A stretch of DNA of 64,000 nucleotides from Pedobacter sp. SYP-B3415 (GTDB lineage: Bacteria; Bacteroidota; Bacteroidia; Sphingobacteriales; Sphingobacteriaceae). Under the pieces are notes generated by a model. That model had not been told where the DNA came from, searched no databases, and saw only the letters and a list, made by a program, of their open reading frames with translations. Positions 25,603-34,289 of this stretch are shown piece by piece. The position numbers and the translations under genes are program-made. The stretch's first letter is position 1; each line of letters starts with the position of its first letter. The stretch is taken from the NCBI RefSeq assembly GCF_004138205.1, contig NZ_RXNQ01000037.1, forward strand, positions 124,001 to 188,000. Direction: 5' to 3'.

Positions 25603-26862
25603 TTACCTGGCCAGCCAGGCTTCCGGATTTAGCGGTACGGTTACACGCCTGATCTGGAACTGAAGTTCGCCTGAACCATCCGAGCTGCCTACCGTCCCGA
25701 TGGTTTGTTTTGTTTCCACTTTATCTCCCCGCGAAACGCTTACCGATGCAAGGTTACTGTAAATGGTAAAGTATTCACCGTGTTTGATCAGTACAAAATA
25801 ACGGCCCATGTTATTGACCACATTCGATACCTGGCCCTGGAACACCGCCCGCACTGCGGCTCCTTCGCCGGTTGTAAAGGTTACCCCATCATTATCAATA
25901 CTTGCCTTGTCAACCATATGCCGGCCAAAACGTTCCGTGATCGTTCCGACGGCAACCGGCGAAGGAAGACTTCCGCGGTTGTTCTCAAAGTTTGCTGATA
26001 GCCGGGCTGCTTCAGGCGTAGCCTTGAGATAATCGCTGGTCGATTTTGTTTTTGACGACGCAACGGGTGCAGGTTTGTTTGCCGCTTTAGCTGCCGCTGC
26101 CTCGCGGCGCTCACGTTCCTCAGCTTCACGCTTTGCCTTTTCAATCTCGCGGGCAATTGCCGCACGCAACGAGCGGTCTATAGCCGCCTGCTTTTTTTTC
26201 TGCTGGGCAATATCCTGACGGAAGCGCCTTTCCTGCTTGCTGTAATCATTCAGTACCGTACTCTGCTCGCTCTTGTTTTTGCCAAGTTTCTCACGCTCAC
26301 GTTCCTGGTCCTGAAGCAGTGTGCTTTTTTCTCTCCTGGTACGGTCAAGCTCAGCGATCTTCCCGTTCAGCTGTTTTTGCGTACCCTGAATATAATCGGC
26401 CTGCTTTTTACGGTATTGACCAAACTGCTGCAGATATTTGATACGCTTATAGGCTTGATTAAAGTCTGCAGCGGCAAAGACAAACATCATCTTATCATAT
26501 GCATTCCGGTTGCGCTGCGCAAAGCGGATCATAGCGGCATAGTCCTTTTTCAGCTCTCCGAGCTGACCCTGCAGGTTATGTACGGTATTTGTGTTCTCGG
26601 AGATTTGATTATCAAGATTTTTAATCTCAGAATTGATCACTCCGATCTTTTCCTGCCGCAGCCGGATCTGCGCATTCAGTGCATTGATCTGCTGACGGGT
26701 AGCCTGTTTGTTTCTGGCGGCTTTATCCAGGTTTTTTTGTAAAAGCTGTATTTCACGCTGAATGGCTTCTTTCTGCCTTTTCAATTCAGCACTGCTTTGC
26801 CCGTACGCGAGGCCTGCTGTTGCTGTAAAGAACAGAATTAAAAGAATTGTGTGTAGCTTCAT
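25603..26862 (-). CDS. EnvC-like murein hydrolase activator (degenerate M23 domain)
   Basis: A 419-residue periplasmic protein. After a signal peptide (ending at LAYGQ) comes a coiled-coil region to about residue 235, rich in Lys, Gln, Arg and Glu. An Ala/Lys/Pro linker and a C-terminal LytM/M23 domain (about 310-419) follow. Of the M23 zinc ligands, the first His may remain (RFGRHMV), but the Asp is replaced (DGVTF where active enzymes have GxD), and the HxH pair reads LQFQIRR. This points to a non-catalytic activator of amidases, as in E. coli EnvC. It lies between DUF4292 and the tat genes with short spacers. Confidence 0.83.
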   Translation of the reverse strand: MKLHTILLILFFTATAGLAYGQSSAELKRQKEAIQREIQLLQKNLDKAARNKQATRQQINALNAQIRLRQEKIGVINSEIKNLDNQISENTNTVHNLQGQLGELKKDYAAMIRFAQRNRNAYDKMMFVFAAADFNQAYKRIKYLQQFGQYRKKQADYIQGTQKQLNGKIAELDRTRREKSTLLQDQEREREKLGKNKSEQSTVLNDYSKQERRFRQDIAQQKKKQAAIDRSLRAAIAREIEKAKREAEERERREAAAAKAANKPAPVASSKTKSTSDYLKATPEAARLSANFENNRGSLPSPVAVGTITERFGRHMVDKASIDNDGVTFTTGEGAAVRAVFQGQVSNVVNNMGRYFVLIKHGEYFTIYSNLASVSVSRGDKVETKQTIGTVGSSDGSGELQFQIRRVTVPLNPEAWLAR

Positions 26863-26867
26863 TAAGC

Positions 26868-26875
26868 CAAAAGTA
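26868..26875 (-). promoter_or_regulatory. Candidate -7 element before the envC-like gene
   Basis: TACTTTTG on the minus strand matches TAnnTTTG and ends 5 nt before the ATG at 26862, so a transcript from here would be leaderless. No -33 TTG was found; the upstream gene ends only 7 bp beyond, so readthrough may dominate. Confidence 0.35.
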
Positions 26876-26881
26876 TAAAAA

Positions 26882-27658
26882 TTAGTTGATTACCTCATAC
26901 CTTTTGGGTACCGTAAAGGGAAAATCAAGGGGAATGTTACCTTCAATTTTTGTAAAGGTAAGATCGATGGCAACCCGTTTTGCACCGGCCATCGAGTTGA
27001 TATTTACCTGGCCCGGAAAGAGTCCGCCGGCAAGCTCCTGGTGCGCTGCATAGGTCACCTTCAGCGCGCGGCCGGCCGAAGCATCGTTCAGGTTTGTTTC
27101 TGTGAGTTTGAACAGCTCATTGAAGAACATCTTGTAATCGAGCGCCTGATTTTTTCCGCTCAGAACAGTTTTTCCATCCTGCGATGTAACCGAAGGCTGG
27201 CTTTGCAGCAGTTGTCCGATGGCATTTCCCGTAAGCACATCCTGAAGCGTTTGAAAGTCTACCTGTTTTGTGGCAAATCCCTGTACAAAGCTGAATGGTT
27301 TTTTAAGATAAGTGCTTTGCAGGCGGTTTATAACCTGGATACTGTCTGGCGTGATCAGCGCACGCGCAACTTCGAAACCAACCGCGGTTACGCTGGCCCA
27401 GATGCGCTTATTGTTCTCGACACGAATCTGGATCCCTGCATTGTTCGCGTTACCGCCGATATCTATAGCCGCTTTTCCCCTTAGCGAGAGCGTATTGAAG
27501 TTAACCTGTGTTTTGCTGATCTTGTCTACAACCGTATGGCTTGTTTTAGCCGGCACTTCGGTCGCCGGGGTCGGCGTTACCGCCGCTTTTCTTGTTTTAC
27601 ATCCTGCGCCAAGCAGTACCAGCACAAGGCTAAGGCCTGCCAATATATTTTTTTTCAT
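26882..27658 (-). CDS. DUF4292 lipoprotein
   Basis: A 258-residue lipoprotein; the signal peptide ends in the lipobox LLGAGC (Cys20). The mature part fits DUF4292, a Bacteroidota family with a LolA/LolB-like half-barrel: NTLSLRGKAAIDIGG, RVENNKRIWASVTAVGFEVARALITPDSIQVINR, then FATKQVDFQTLQDVLTG. A role in outer-membrane lipid or lipoprotein handling is suggested by the fold but unproven. The gene overlaps the 3' end of the upstream TPR gene by 29 bp, so the two are translated together. Confidence 0.85.
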   Translation of the reverse strand: MKKNILAGLSLVLVLLGAGCKTRKAAVTPTPATEVPAKTSHTVVDKISKTQVNFNTLSLRGKAAIDIGGNANNAGIQIRVENNKRIWASVTAVGFEVARALITPDSIQVINRLQSTYLKKPFSFVQGFATKQVDFQTLQDVLTGNAIGQLLQSQPSVTSQDGKTVLSGKNQALDYKMFFNELFKLTETNLNDASAGRALKVTYAAHQELAGGLFPGQVNINSMAGAKRVAIDLTFTKIEGNIPLDFPFTVPKRYEVIN

Positions 27659-29165
27659 CTATCTTCCGTTTTAACAAACTGGTGTCATTACCTGCAGACC
27701 GTGCTTTTTCCCATTGTATCAGCGCATCGGCCCTGTCTCCGAGCATAAACAGGATATCTCCAAACTGTTCGAGGTAAACAGGGGTGTTAGGGGTATTGTT
27801 TTTTAACGCCAGTTCGATTTGTCTGCGTGCTTCTTTATAGTTTTTTTCTGAAAAGAGCAGACCGGCACTGAGTGCAAGGCAGTCTGCAGTAAGTTCGGGG
27901 TTGCCCTGGGCCATACGCTCTGCAGTTTCAAGCAGTTTACGGGCTTCGGCGGCGTTGCCCGCACCGGCCTGCGCACGCGCCAGGAGCAGGTACATGCTGC
28001 CCTGGTTTGGGTAAAGCAGCAATGCATTGTCTGCAGTTTTTATGGCTTCGGCATACTTCTCCTGCCTCAGTTGTACCTGAGCCAGCTGTTCCCAGGCAGC
28101 GTACATGTTTTCAGATAGTTGAAGTGCTGCCTTGTAATGCACTTCGGCTTCGGCGTACCGGTCGGTGCGCGCTAAGATATCGGCATACAGCATTTGTAAC
28201 CTGGGCTCCTGAAAATGGAGGTCTGCTGCCACGCCTGCCCAGCGGGCCACCTGAATCTTCCTTTCGGTACTGTTTGCAGAGCCGATCATGACGGCAAGCG
28301 TTTTCAGCTTGGCATCGACCGGCATTTGCTCATGCCCGAAAGCTCTTGCGAGAGCAGCTTCGGATGCCTTCTCGTCCTTTTCCAGGCGGTAGGCATCGGC
28401 CATGGCCAGGTCAATCTCGTAATTGCCGGGATCAAGTGTCCGGGCCTGCTGCAAAAGCTTGAGGGCGGCACCCGACTTACCTTTTTGCATAAGCATACCA
28501 CTCAGGTAAAGGTAGTTGTTGGCATCGCCGCCTGATTTCGTCATCAGCTCTTTCAGTTCACTGTCACTTGGTGCCGGCCGGTCGTGCATGCTGATCCGTT
28601 GCCTGGCCTGCTGAAGAGATTCCGAATTCCCAAATCGGGCCTCGAGCTGGTCATAGGCTTTCAGCGCGTCGCTGCTTTTTCCGCCGAGAAAAAGAGCGTT
28701 GGCATGATCAAAGTAGTACCCGTCTTTCTCTGGCTGAAGTGCAATCAATTTCTCAAATACGGGTGCAAGCGCAGCCATATCGCCCTTGCGTTTGTAAATT
28801 TCAGCAAGCAAAATCCAGTACCATTCATTTGCAGGCTGGAGTTCGCAGGCCTTGCGCACCGCAGTCTCCGCCTCTTCAAGTTTATTTTGCTTAAACGCAA
28901 TACCGGCAAGTTCATACCAGGCCGCGTGATGGTTTGGAGCGGCAACAGTGATTCGTGTAAAATCTTTCGCGGCTTCAGGAAGGTTCTCAATCATTTTTTT
29001 TCTCAGACCTGCAAAATAAACCTGCTTCAGGCTGTTGCTGTCTGTCAGGGTAACCGGCATCTGCGCTTGCGCACCCGCAGCCAGACATGAAAGAAAAATG
29101 ATAAGGCGGCGTATGTTATTTTCCGGTATGTCCGTATCCCCCTGCCCCGCGGGCTGTCTCTTCAA
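27630..29165 (-). CDS. Secreted tetratricopeptide-repeat protein
   Basis: A 511-residue TPR protein. From about residue 50 to the end there are roughly ten 34-residue TPR-like units (for example AAWYELAGIAFKQNKLEEAE and AAWEQLAQVQLRQEKYAEAI). The N-terminus holds a signal peptide, RRLIIFLSCLAAGAQAQ. The ATG at 29165 is the only standard start that includes it, but it lies 50 bp inside dut and puts 17 polar residues before the signal. An ATA codon at 29114-29112, one base after the dut stop, would give a perfectly placed signal peptide. The protein is probably a periplasmic or outer-membrane scaffold paired with the DUF4292 lipoprotein. Confidence 0.85.
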   Translation of the reverse strand: MKRQPAGQGDTDIPENNIRRLIIFLSCLAAGAQAQMPVTLTDSNSLKQVYFAGLRKKMIENLPEAAKDFTRITVAAPNHHAAWYELAGIAFKQNKLEEAETAVRKACELQPANEWYWILLAEIYKRKGDMAALAPVFEKLIALQPEKDGYYFDHANALFLGGKSSDALKAYDQLEARFGNSESLQQARQRISMHDRPAPSDSELKELMTKSGGDANNYLYLSGMLMQKGKSGAALKLLQQARTLDPGNYEIDLAMADAYRLEKDEKASEAALARAFGHEQMPVDAKLKTLAVMIGSANSTERKIQVARWAGVAADLHFQEPRLQMLYADILARTDRYAEAEVHYKAALQLSENMYAAWEQLAQVQLRQEKYAEAIKTADNALLLYPNQGSMYLLLARAQAGAGNAAEARKLLETAERMAQGNPELTADCLALSAGLLFSEKNYKEARRQIELALKNNTPNTPVYLEQFGDILFMLGDRADALIQWEKARSAGNDTSLLKRKIDEKKYIGRP

Positions 29166-29547
29166 GCTCGGCTACGGGTTCCCACTGAATAGTTTCGTGC
29201 CGTGCAACAACCATCTGAGCGATCCGTTCGCCATTATTGATCGTGAAATCGGTATCAGAAAGATTTACAAGCAGTACCTTGATCTCGCCGCGGTAGTCGG
29301 CATCGATAGTACCAGGCGCATTTACGATACTGATACCATGTTTATACGCCAATCCGCTGCGGGGCCTGATCTGTGCTTCGTAACCTACCGGCAGTTCGAT
29401 GTGCAGCCCTGTAGGAACAAGTACCCGCTGTAACGGACCAATTGTGATCGGCGTTTCGATATTGGCGCGAAGGTCGAGGCCGGCGGCATGGGCAGTTTCA
29501 TATTTCGGCAGCTCGTGCGCCGAATGATTGATGACTTTGATTTTCAT
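29116..29547 (-). CDS. dut: dUTP diphosphatase
   Basis: A 143-residue trimeric-type dUTPase that converts dUTP to dUMP and pyrophosphate. All five motifs are present in order: AAGLDLRA, RPRSGLAYKHGI, GTIDADYRGEI, GERIAQMVV and the C-terminal P-loop-like RGAGGYGHTGK. Full length. It sits 5 bp after the flippase gene and overlaps the TPR frame at its 3' end. The grouping flippase-dut-TPR-DUF4292-envC is one I associate with Bacteroidota. Confidence 0.95.
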   Translation of the reverse strand: MKIKVINHSAHELPKYETAHAAGLDLRANIETPITIGPLQRVLVPTGLHIELPVGYEAQIRPRSGLAYKHGISIVNAPGTIDADYRGEIKVLLVNLSDTDFTINNGERIAQMVVARHETIQWEPVAELEETARGAGGYGHTGK

Positions 29548-29552
29548 AACGA

Positions 29553-31064
29553 TTATTGTTTCGTACGCAGCATTGATCTCAATTTTGCGCCCTCAAAAAA
29601 CCAGACCACCGCAGCGAATACCACGAGCAGCAGGTTACCGATGTAAATGTTTCTGTTAAAAATATAAAAAGATGCGTAAACCATCACAACAGATAACAAA
29701 AGATAGCCCAGCATACGCAGTAGCGGATACGGAATAGGGTAATGTTTCTGTCCCAGCAGGTAAGACAACACCATCATGCTCAGGTAAGCAAGCAGCGATA
29801 CCCATGCAGCACCGACATAACTGAACCGCGGTATAAGGATGATGTTGAGAATGATGGTCAGCACAGCTCCAAAACCGGAGATGTAAAGACCAAAGCGCGT
29901 CTGATCTGACAACCGGTACCAGATTGAAAGGTTCATATAAATGCCCAGGCAGACATAACCAAACAGCAGTACCGGCACAACTTTAAGTCCGGACCAGTAT
30001 AGCGCCTGTTGTGCGGCGTCCTTGCCCCGTATAAAATATTTCAGGATTTCGATATTTGCTACCAGTGCAACGAAGATAAAAGCCACGACCACCACAAAGT
30101 ACTGCAGAATGGTTGCATAGGTTTCGCGCGCATTTTTTTCTTTCGCGTGACTAAAAAAGAAAGGTTCGGCGCCAAGGCGAAAGGCCTGGATAAAAATACT
30201 CAGAAAGACTGCAATCTTGGCACTCGCACCGTAAATCCCGGTATCCTGAAAACCCCTCCCATTGCCCGGGACCAGTTCCTTGAGCACGATTTTATCCAGG
30301 TTTTCATTAATAACGAACGATATATTGGCAACCAGGATCGGCCAGCTGTATGACAACATATCAGCAAAAAGCCGCGGCTCGAAACGCAGCTGGATCCTCC
30401 TGAACTCAGGTAACAGCATGATCATGGTAAGCAGGCTGGCTGCCAGGTTGGCTATAAATACATAACCGATCCACTGTGAACGGTACCAGGACGAAAGCCA
30501 GTCTGACAAGGGCCAGTCATTGCGGATCACAGCCGGAATCAGGAATAAAAAAACCAGGTTCAGGCCAATAAAGCTCCCGATGTTCAGAAATTTAATAGTT
30601 CCGTACTTAAGCGGCCGTCCGTCGGCGCGGAGTTTGGCAAATGGAATGACGCAGATCGCATCAACCAGCAAAATCCAGAGGAAATATCGGATATAGTGCC
30701 GGTAGTTCCCGGTGGCAGCAACGCCGCCGTCGGCGAGCGATGCAGCGATGTCTGATGAAAAGATCATCCCGGTGGCAAAAAACAGCAACGCCAGGAAACT
30801 GACTGTCCAGAAAGCATTATTGTACACTTCCTGTTTGCGGTCTTCATATTTGTTCAGGTACCGGAAAAATGTTGTCTCCATACCAAAAGACAATACGGCA
30901 TTGATCAGTGCTGCCCAGCTGTACATGTTGGTAAAAATGCCGTATATGCTGGTCGGGTACACGCTGGTATAAACAGGCGTCAGGAAGAAGTTGAGAACCC
31001 GTGAAAAAACCGTGCTGACGCCATAGATGATCGTTTGTCCGGCAAATTTTTTATATACAGACAT
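29553..31064 (-). CDS. Polysaccharide flippase-like membrane protein (MOP superfamily)
   Basis: A 503-residue integral membrane protein with about 14 hydrophobic segments. It has the N-terminal IYGVSTVFSRVLNFFLTPVYTSVYPTSIYG motif region of Wzx/RfbX-type exporters (GxxT..R...F...P.Y). It has no soluble domain. It probably flips a lipid-linked oligosaccharide or lipid precursor across the inner membrane. The neighbouring genes do not form a polysaccharide cluster, so the substrate is open; lipid II or a teichuronate-like precursor is possible. Confidence 0.85.
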   Translation of the reverse strand: MSVYKKFAGQTIIYGVSTVFSRVLNFFLTPVYTSVYPTSIYGIFTNMYSWAALINAVLSFGMETTFFRYLNKYEDRKQEVYNNAFWTVSFLALLFFATGMIFSSDIAASLADGGVAATGNYRHYIRYFLWILLVDAICVIPFAKLRADGRPLKYGTIKFLNIGSFIGLNLVFLFLIPAVIRNDWPLSDWLSSWYRSQWIGYVFIANLAASLLTMIMLLPEFRRIQLRFEPRLFADMLSYSWPILVANISFVINENLDKIVLKELVPGNGRGFQDTGIYGASAKIAVFLSIFIQAFRLGAEPFFFSHAKEKNARETYATILQYFVVVVAFIFVALVANIEILKYFIRGKDAAQQALYWSGLKVVPVLLFGYVCLGIYMNLSIWYRLSDQTRFGLYISGFGAVLTIILNIILIPRFSYVGAAWVSLLAYLSMMVLSYLLGQKHYPIPYPLLRMLGYLLLSVVMVYASFYIFNRNIYIGNLLLVVFAAVVWFFEGAKLRSMLRTKQ

Positions 31065-31080
31065 GTTCAGGCGCGAAGTT

Positions 31081-31365
31081 TTACCATAAAAGATTCTTTT
31101 TCACTACTTCAAAATTTCTGAAGTTACGCAGCGCGCCGTCTGTAATTTCAACATCGGTTACCTCCGATCTTTCCGGTCCTTCGCGGCACCAGTCCGTAAA
31201 TGCATCAAGCATCAGGTCATCGCCCTCTGCCTCGATGTATACCGAGCCGTCTTTTTCATTTTTAACAAAGCCCTTGATACCCATCTGATCTGCAACCGCT
31301 TTTGTCGATGCCCTGAAAAATACGCCCTGTACCTTTCCGCGTACTACGATGTTAAGATGTTTCAT
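31081..31365 (-). CDS. Acylphosphatase
   Basis: A 94-residue enzyme of the classical acylphosphatase fold that hydrolyses acyl phosphates. Catalytic Arg is in VRGKVQGVFFRAST and catalytic Asn in KGFVKNEKDGSVYIEAEG. The start at 31365 is chosen over the one at 31398 because a -7 element (31379-31372) lies between them. Confidence 0.9.
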   Translation of the reverse strand: MKHLNIVVRGKVQGVFFRASTKAVADQMGIKGFVKNEKDGSVYIEAEGDDLMLDAFTDWCREGPERSEVTDVEITDGALRNFRNFEVVKKNLLW

Positions 31366-31371
31366 GAAATG

Positions 31372-31379
31372 CAAAGTTA
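31372..31379 (-). promoter_or_regulatory. Candidate -7 element before the acylphosphatase gene
   Basis: TAACTTTG on the minus strand matches TAnnTTTG and ends 6 nt before the ATG at 31365. No TTG is visible at the -33 position. It would give a leaderless message for acylphosphatase and the flippase behind it. Confidence 0.4.
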
Positions 31380-31401
31380 GGGATTTCTGTCGGACCATGG
31401 A

Positions 31402-32346
31402 CTATTGGCTAAGGACACAAAGCCGGCGCCTGGCCTCCAGAAAGCCTGACCAGATATCCCGGACAATCTGCGCAGCAGGCTTGATTTCATGCAGGGAGGC
31501 CGCAACCTGCCCGATCTCGAGTTCGCCTTCTTCAATATCGCCCTCAAACATACCGCGTTTTGCCCGGGCTTTTCCCAGTAATTCAACCAGTTCTTCGCGG
31601 CCGGCGCCGCGGGCTTCCGCATCGTTGACGGCAGCGGCAAAGTCATTCTGCAGGAGCCGCACGGGGACCAGCTTTTTCATGCTCAGGCGTGTGTCACCTT
31701 CGGCTGCTTCCACGATCTTTTGCTTGAAGGCCTCATGGGCAGAAGATTCGGCCGCCACGGCAAAAGCCGAGCCCACCTGAACGCCGCCTGCGCCCAAAGC
31801 AAGGGCAGCAAGCATGGCTTTGCCCGAAGCAATCCCGCCCGCTGCAATTACCGGTATGTTTACCGCTGCGCTGACTATGGGGATCAGGCACATCGTTGTG
31901 GTTTCCTCCCGGCCGTTATGTCCACCCGCCTCGAATCCTTCGGCTACAACCGCATCCACACCGGCATGCTCAGCCTTAACAGCAAATTTGCTGTTTGACA
32001 CGACATGAACAACCGTTAGGCCCTGCTCTTTCAACACCCCCGTCCAGGTAGCCGGATTTCCTGCTGATGTAAACACAATCCTGACGCCTTCATCCACAAT
32101 GACTTTCATAAGCCCGGCTATATCGGGGTATAACAAGGGGACATTTACACCAAAGGGTTGATTTGTCGCCTCCCGGCACTTGCGGATATGCGTACGAAGC
32201 ACCTCAGGGTACATCGATCCGGCCCCGATCAAACCCAATCCGCCGGCTTCAGAAACAGCGGCTGCAAGCTTCCAGCCGCTGCACCAGACCATGCCTGCCT
32301 GGACAATGGGATACCTGATGCCAAAGAGTTTTGTAATTGCATTCAT
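31402..32346 (-). CDS. Nitronate monooxygenase-like FMN enzyme
   Basis: A 314-residue TIM-barrel flavoprotein of the 2-nitropropane dioxygenase/nitronate monooxygenase family. It starts ITKLFGIRYPIVQAGMVWCSG, then AAAVSEAGGLGLIGAGSM. VVAEGFEAGGHNGREETTTMCLIP carries the AGGH segment with the catalytic His. IPVIAAGGIASGKAMLAALALGAGGVQVGSAF is the FMN phosphate site. Met23 of the frame (32346) fits the family N-terminus better than the ATG at 32412. It detoxifies alkyl nitronates or acts as a related quinone/enoyl reductase; the sequence cannot separate these. Confidence 0.85.
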   Translation of the reverse strand: MNAITKLFGIRYPIVQAGMVWCSGWKLAAAVSEAGGLGLIGAGSMYPEVLRTHIRKCREATNQPFGVNVPLLYPDIAGLMKVIVDEGVRIVFTSAGNPATWTGVLKEQGLTVVHVVSNSKFAVKAEHAGVDAVVAEGFEAGGHNGREETTTMCLIPIVSAAVNIPVIAAGGIASGKAMLAALALGAGGVQVGSAFAVAAESSAHEAFKQKIVEAAEGDTRLSMKKLVPVRLLQNDFAAAVNDAEARGAGREELVELLGKARAKRGMFEGDIEEGELEIGQVAASLHEIKPAAQIVRDIWSGFLEARRRLCVLSQ

Positions 32347-32412
32347 ATCTTGAAGATGTATTAAGACCGGAACAAAAGTCGCCAACCGCCGACGGCCATG
32401 GTCAGGCAGCAA

Positions 32413-33582
32413 TCAGACAAGCCTGCGTACGCTGCTGTCGCCAATATGCCCCCGGGCATCTATGCGAACCAGATTGAGTCCAGGTTTTTTTCCCGGCGTT
32501 ATGCTGCCAAACTGCTCATCTATTCCAAGAAACTCAGCCCCGTTCAGGGTAGCCCAGCGCAGCAGCGTTTCGAACGGGATGCCCAGCTCATTCTGCAGTA
32601 TTTTCATCTCTGCAAATATGTTCAGCGTCGTGTTGCTTGCCAGGCTGTCCGTTCCCAGGGTAATCAGGGCACCTGAATCTGCAAGCATCCGCACATCGGG
32701 CAGCCTGTCTTCAATATACCGGTTTGCGCCCGGACAGAGACACCAGTAAATATTCCGGTAAGCAGATGTGGCGGTTAGATAATCTGATGCTGACGTAAAA
32801 GTGTTATGGACCAGTAACTTTCGCTGATCTTTTGGGAGGCGTGCAATATATGCCGGCAGCGAGTTTGTGCCCGGCGGTTTAAAAAATCCAATATCAAGAC
32901 CGAGCTTTTCATAAAGTCCCGGAAAGCCACCCTCGCCGTTTATAAAAAACCGGTTTTCGTCTGCCGTTTCCTGGTTATGAATACTCAGCAGGGTGTTCCT
33001 TTCGGCGGCATGGCTGCTGATAAGACTAAAAAGTTCTGCAGAAACCGAATAGGGCGCATGCGGAACGATAGAAACCGGCAGCGGTGCAAACTCCTGTTCC
33101 AGTTGCAGCGAACGCTGGAAAATTTCTGCCGCACGCAGCGGGTTAAAGCCCAGTGCTTCGACAAATGTATGGTAGTAGATCTTACTTGTGGCTTTTACTC
33201 CTTTAGACGCGATCGTATTGGAAATATCGCCAACGGCCACAATACCATGCTCAAACATTTCGCGGTCTGCCGCAGACATGGCTTCGGCAAGCGTATCGGC
33301 CCCGGCTTCGCGCTGCGACATGACAAGCTGTACAAATGCGGGCAGTCCCGTATGGGTGGGAAACTTCCCACGCAGGTGGGAAAGTTCAAGATGGCAATGC
33401 GTATTGATCAGCCCGGGGATAAGCGCCCCCTGGTGGTGCTCAACAGGGCCCTTCGAGAAATCAAACTCGGCCCGGCTCCAGACCCCGGCAACCGTACCGT
33501 CTGCCGATACGCCCACCACCCCGCCGCTCAGCGGGGCAGACGAGACCGGAAAAACCTGGTCGGCCGATATGTACCGCGTCAT
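32413..33582 (-). CDS. Amidohydrolase, cyclic deaminase-like
   Basis: A 389-residue metal-dependent hydrolase of the TRZ/ATZ/SAH-deaminase branch. Metal and catalytic residues appear in order: NTHCHLELSHL (HxH), VPHAPYSVS (His), SIHNQETADENRFF (His/Glu) and LGTDSLASN (Asp). It ends with the typical SITPGKKPGLNLVRI. The HLELS and HAPYS patterns recall aminofutalosine and adenosine-type deaminases, so a purine-like substrate is possible but unproven. It is 5 bp downstream of the OmpR-type regulator and may only share its transcript. Confidence 0.8.
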   Translation of the reverse strand: MTRYISADQVFPVSSAPLSGGVVGVSADGTVAGVWSRAEFDFSKGPVEHHQGALIPGLINTHCHLELSHLRGKFPTHTGLPAFVQLVMSQREAGADTLAEAMSAADREMFEHGIVAVGDISNTIASKGVKATSKIYYHTFVEALGFNPLRAAEIFQRSLQLEQEFAPLPVSIVPHAPYSVSAELFSLISSHAAERNTLLSIHNQETADENRFFINGEGGFPGLYEKLGLDIGFFKPPGTNSLPAYIARLPKDQRKLLVHNTFTSASDYLTATSAYRNIYWCLCPGANRYIEDRLPDVRMLADSGALITLGTDSLASNTTLNIFAEMKILQNELGIPFETLLRWATLNGAEFLGIDEQFGSITPGKKPGLNLVRIDARGHIGDSSVRRLV

Positions 33583-33587
33583 GTTAC

Positions 33588-34286
33588 TCAGGCTGTTTGC
33601 GACGCATTAAACCGGTAACCTACACCACGCACGGTCTGGAGCAGCTGCGGATTATCGGGATTAAGTTCAATCTTTTTGCGAAGACGTACAATGTGCATAT
33701 CGAGCGTGCGTGTGTTCACATCAGAATTGTAGCCCCAGACAACCATCATCAGTTCATCGCGGTTAATGACCTTGCCTGGATGGCGCAGAAAATACAGGAG
33801 AATACGATTTTCAAGAATGGTGAGCTCGATCTTTTTCCCGTTTCTGAAAAGCGTATGAATGTTCGGGTGGTGCTCCATTGAGCCAAAGCGGTGAATTTCC
33901 GAACTGTCTTTATTCACGATAAATTTCACTTTGCTGTCAAGCATAGCAACCAATACATCCATATTAAATGGTTTGGTCACATAATCTGATGCACCAAAAT
34001 TATAAGCATCGATTTTGTCAACATCCTGCGCTTTGGCAGTCATCATGATAACCAGGTTCTCAAAACCCTGTTTTCTGACGTTCTCACAAATTTCAGATCC
34101 CTGCTTGCCCGGCAGCATCCAGTCGAGCAACACAATATCCGGCTGCGCCGTCATGATCAGCTGCTCGGCAAGCTCACCGTCTGCTGCCTCAAGCACTTCA
34201 TATCCTTCAGTCTGAAGACGGTGTACCACCAGGAACCTCAGGTTTTCGTCATCTTCAACGATCAGTATTTTTACTCCTTTTGACAT
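33588..34286 (-). CDS. OmpR/PhoB-family response regulator
   Basis: A 232-residue regulator. The receiver has acidic residues Glu11-Asp12-Asp13, phosphoacceptor Asp55 (IVLLDWMLPG) and Lys in YVTKPFN. A C-terminal winged helix of the trans_reg_C type follows (LTILENRILLYFLRHPGKVI, then VDVN-type recognition region NSDVNTRTLDMHIVRLRKKI). It lies 3 bp after its cognate kinase. Together with the S9-like lipoprotein upstream they form an apparent three-gene unit. Confidence 0.93.
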   Translation of the reverse strand: MSKGVKILIVEDDENLRFLVVHRLQTEGYEVLEAADGELAEQLIMTAQPDIVLLDWMLPGKQGSEICENVRKQGFENLVIMMTAKAQDVDKIDAYNFGASDYVTKPFNMDVLVAMLDSKVKFIVNKDSSEIHRFGSMEHHPNIHTLFRNGKKIELTILENRILLYFLRHPGKVINRDELMMVVWGYNSDVNTRTLDMHIVRLRKKIELNPDNPQLLQTVRGVGYRFNASQTA

Positions 34287-34289
34287 ACC

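Noticed and set aside
31366..31398. Earlier acylphosphatase start
   Set aside because: It lies upstream of the candidate -7 element and adds residues with no counterpart in the compact family.
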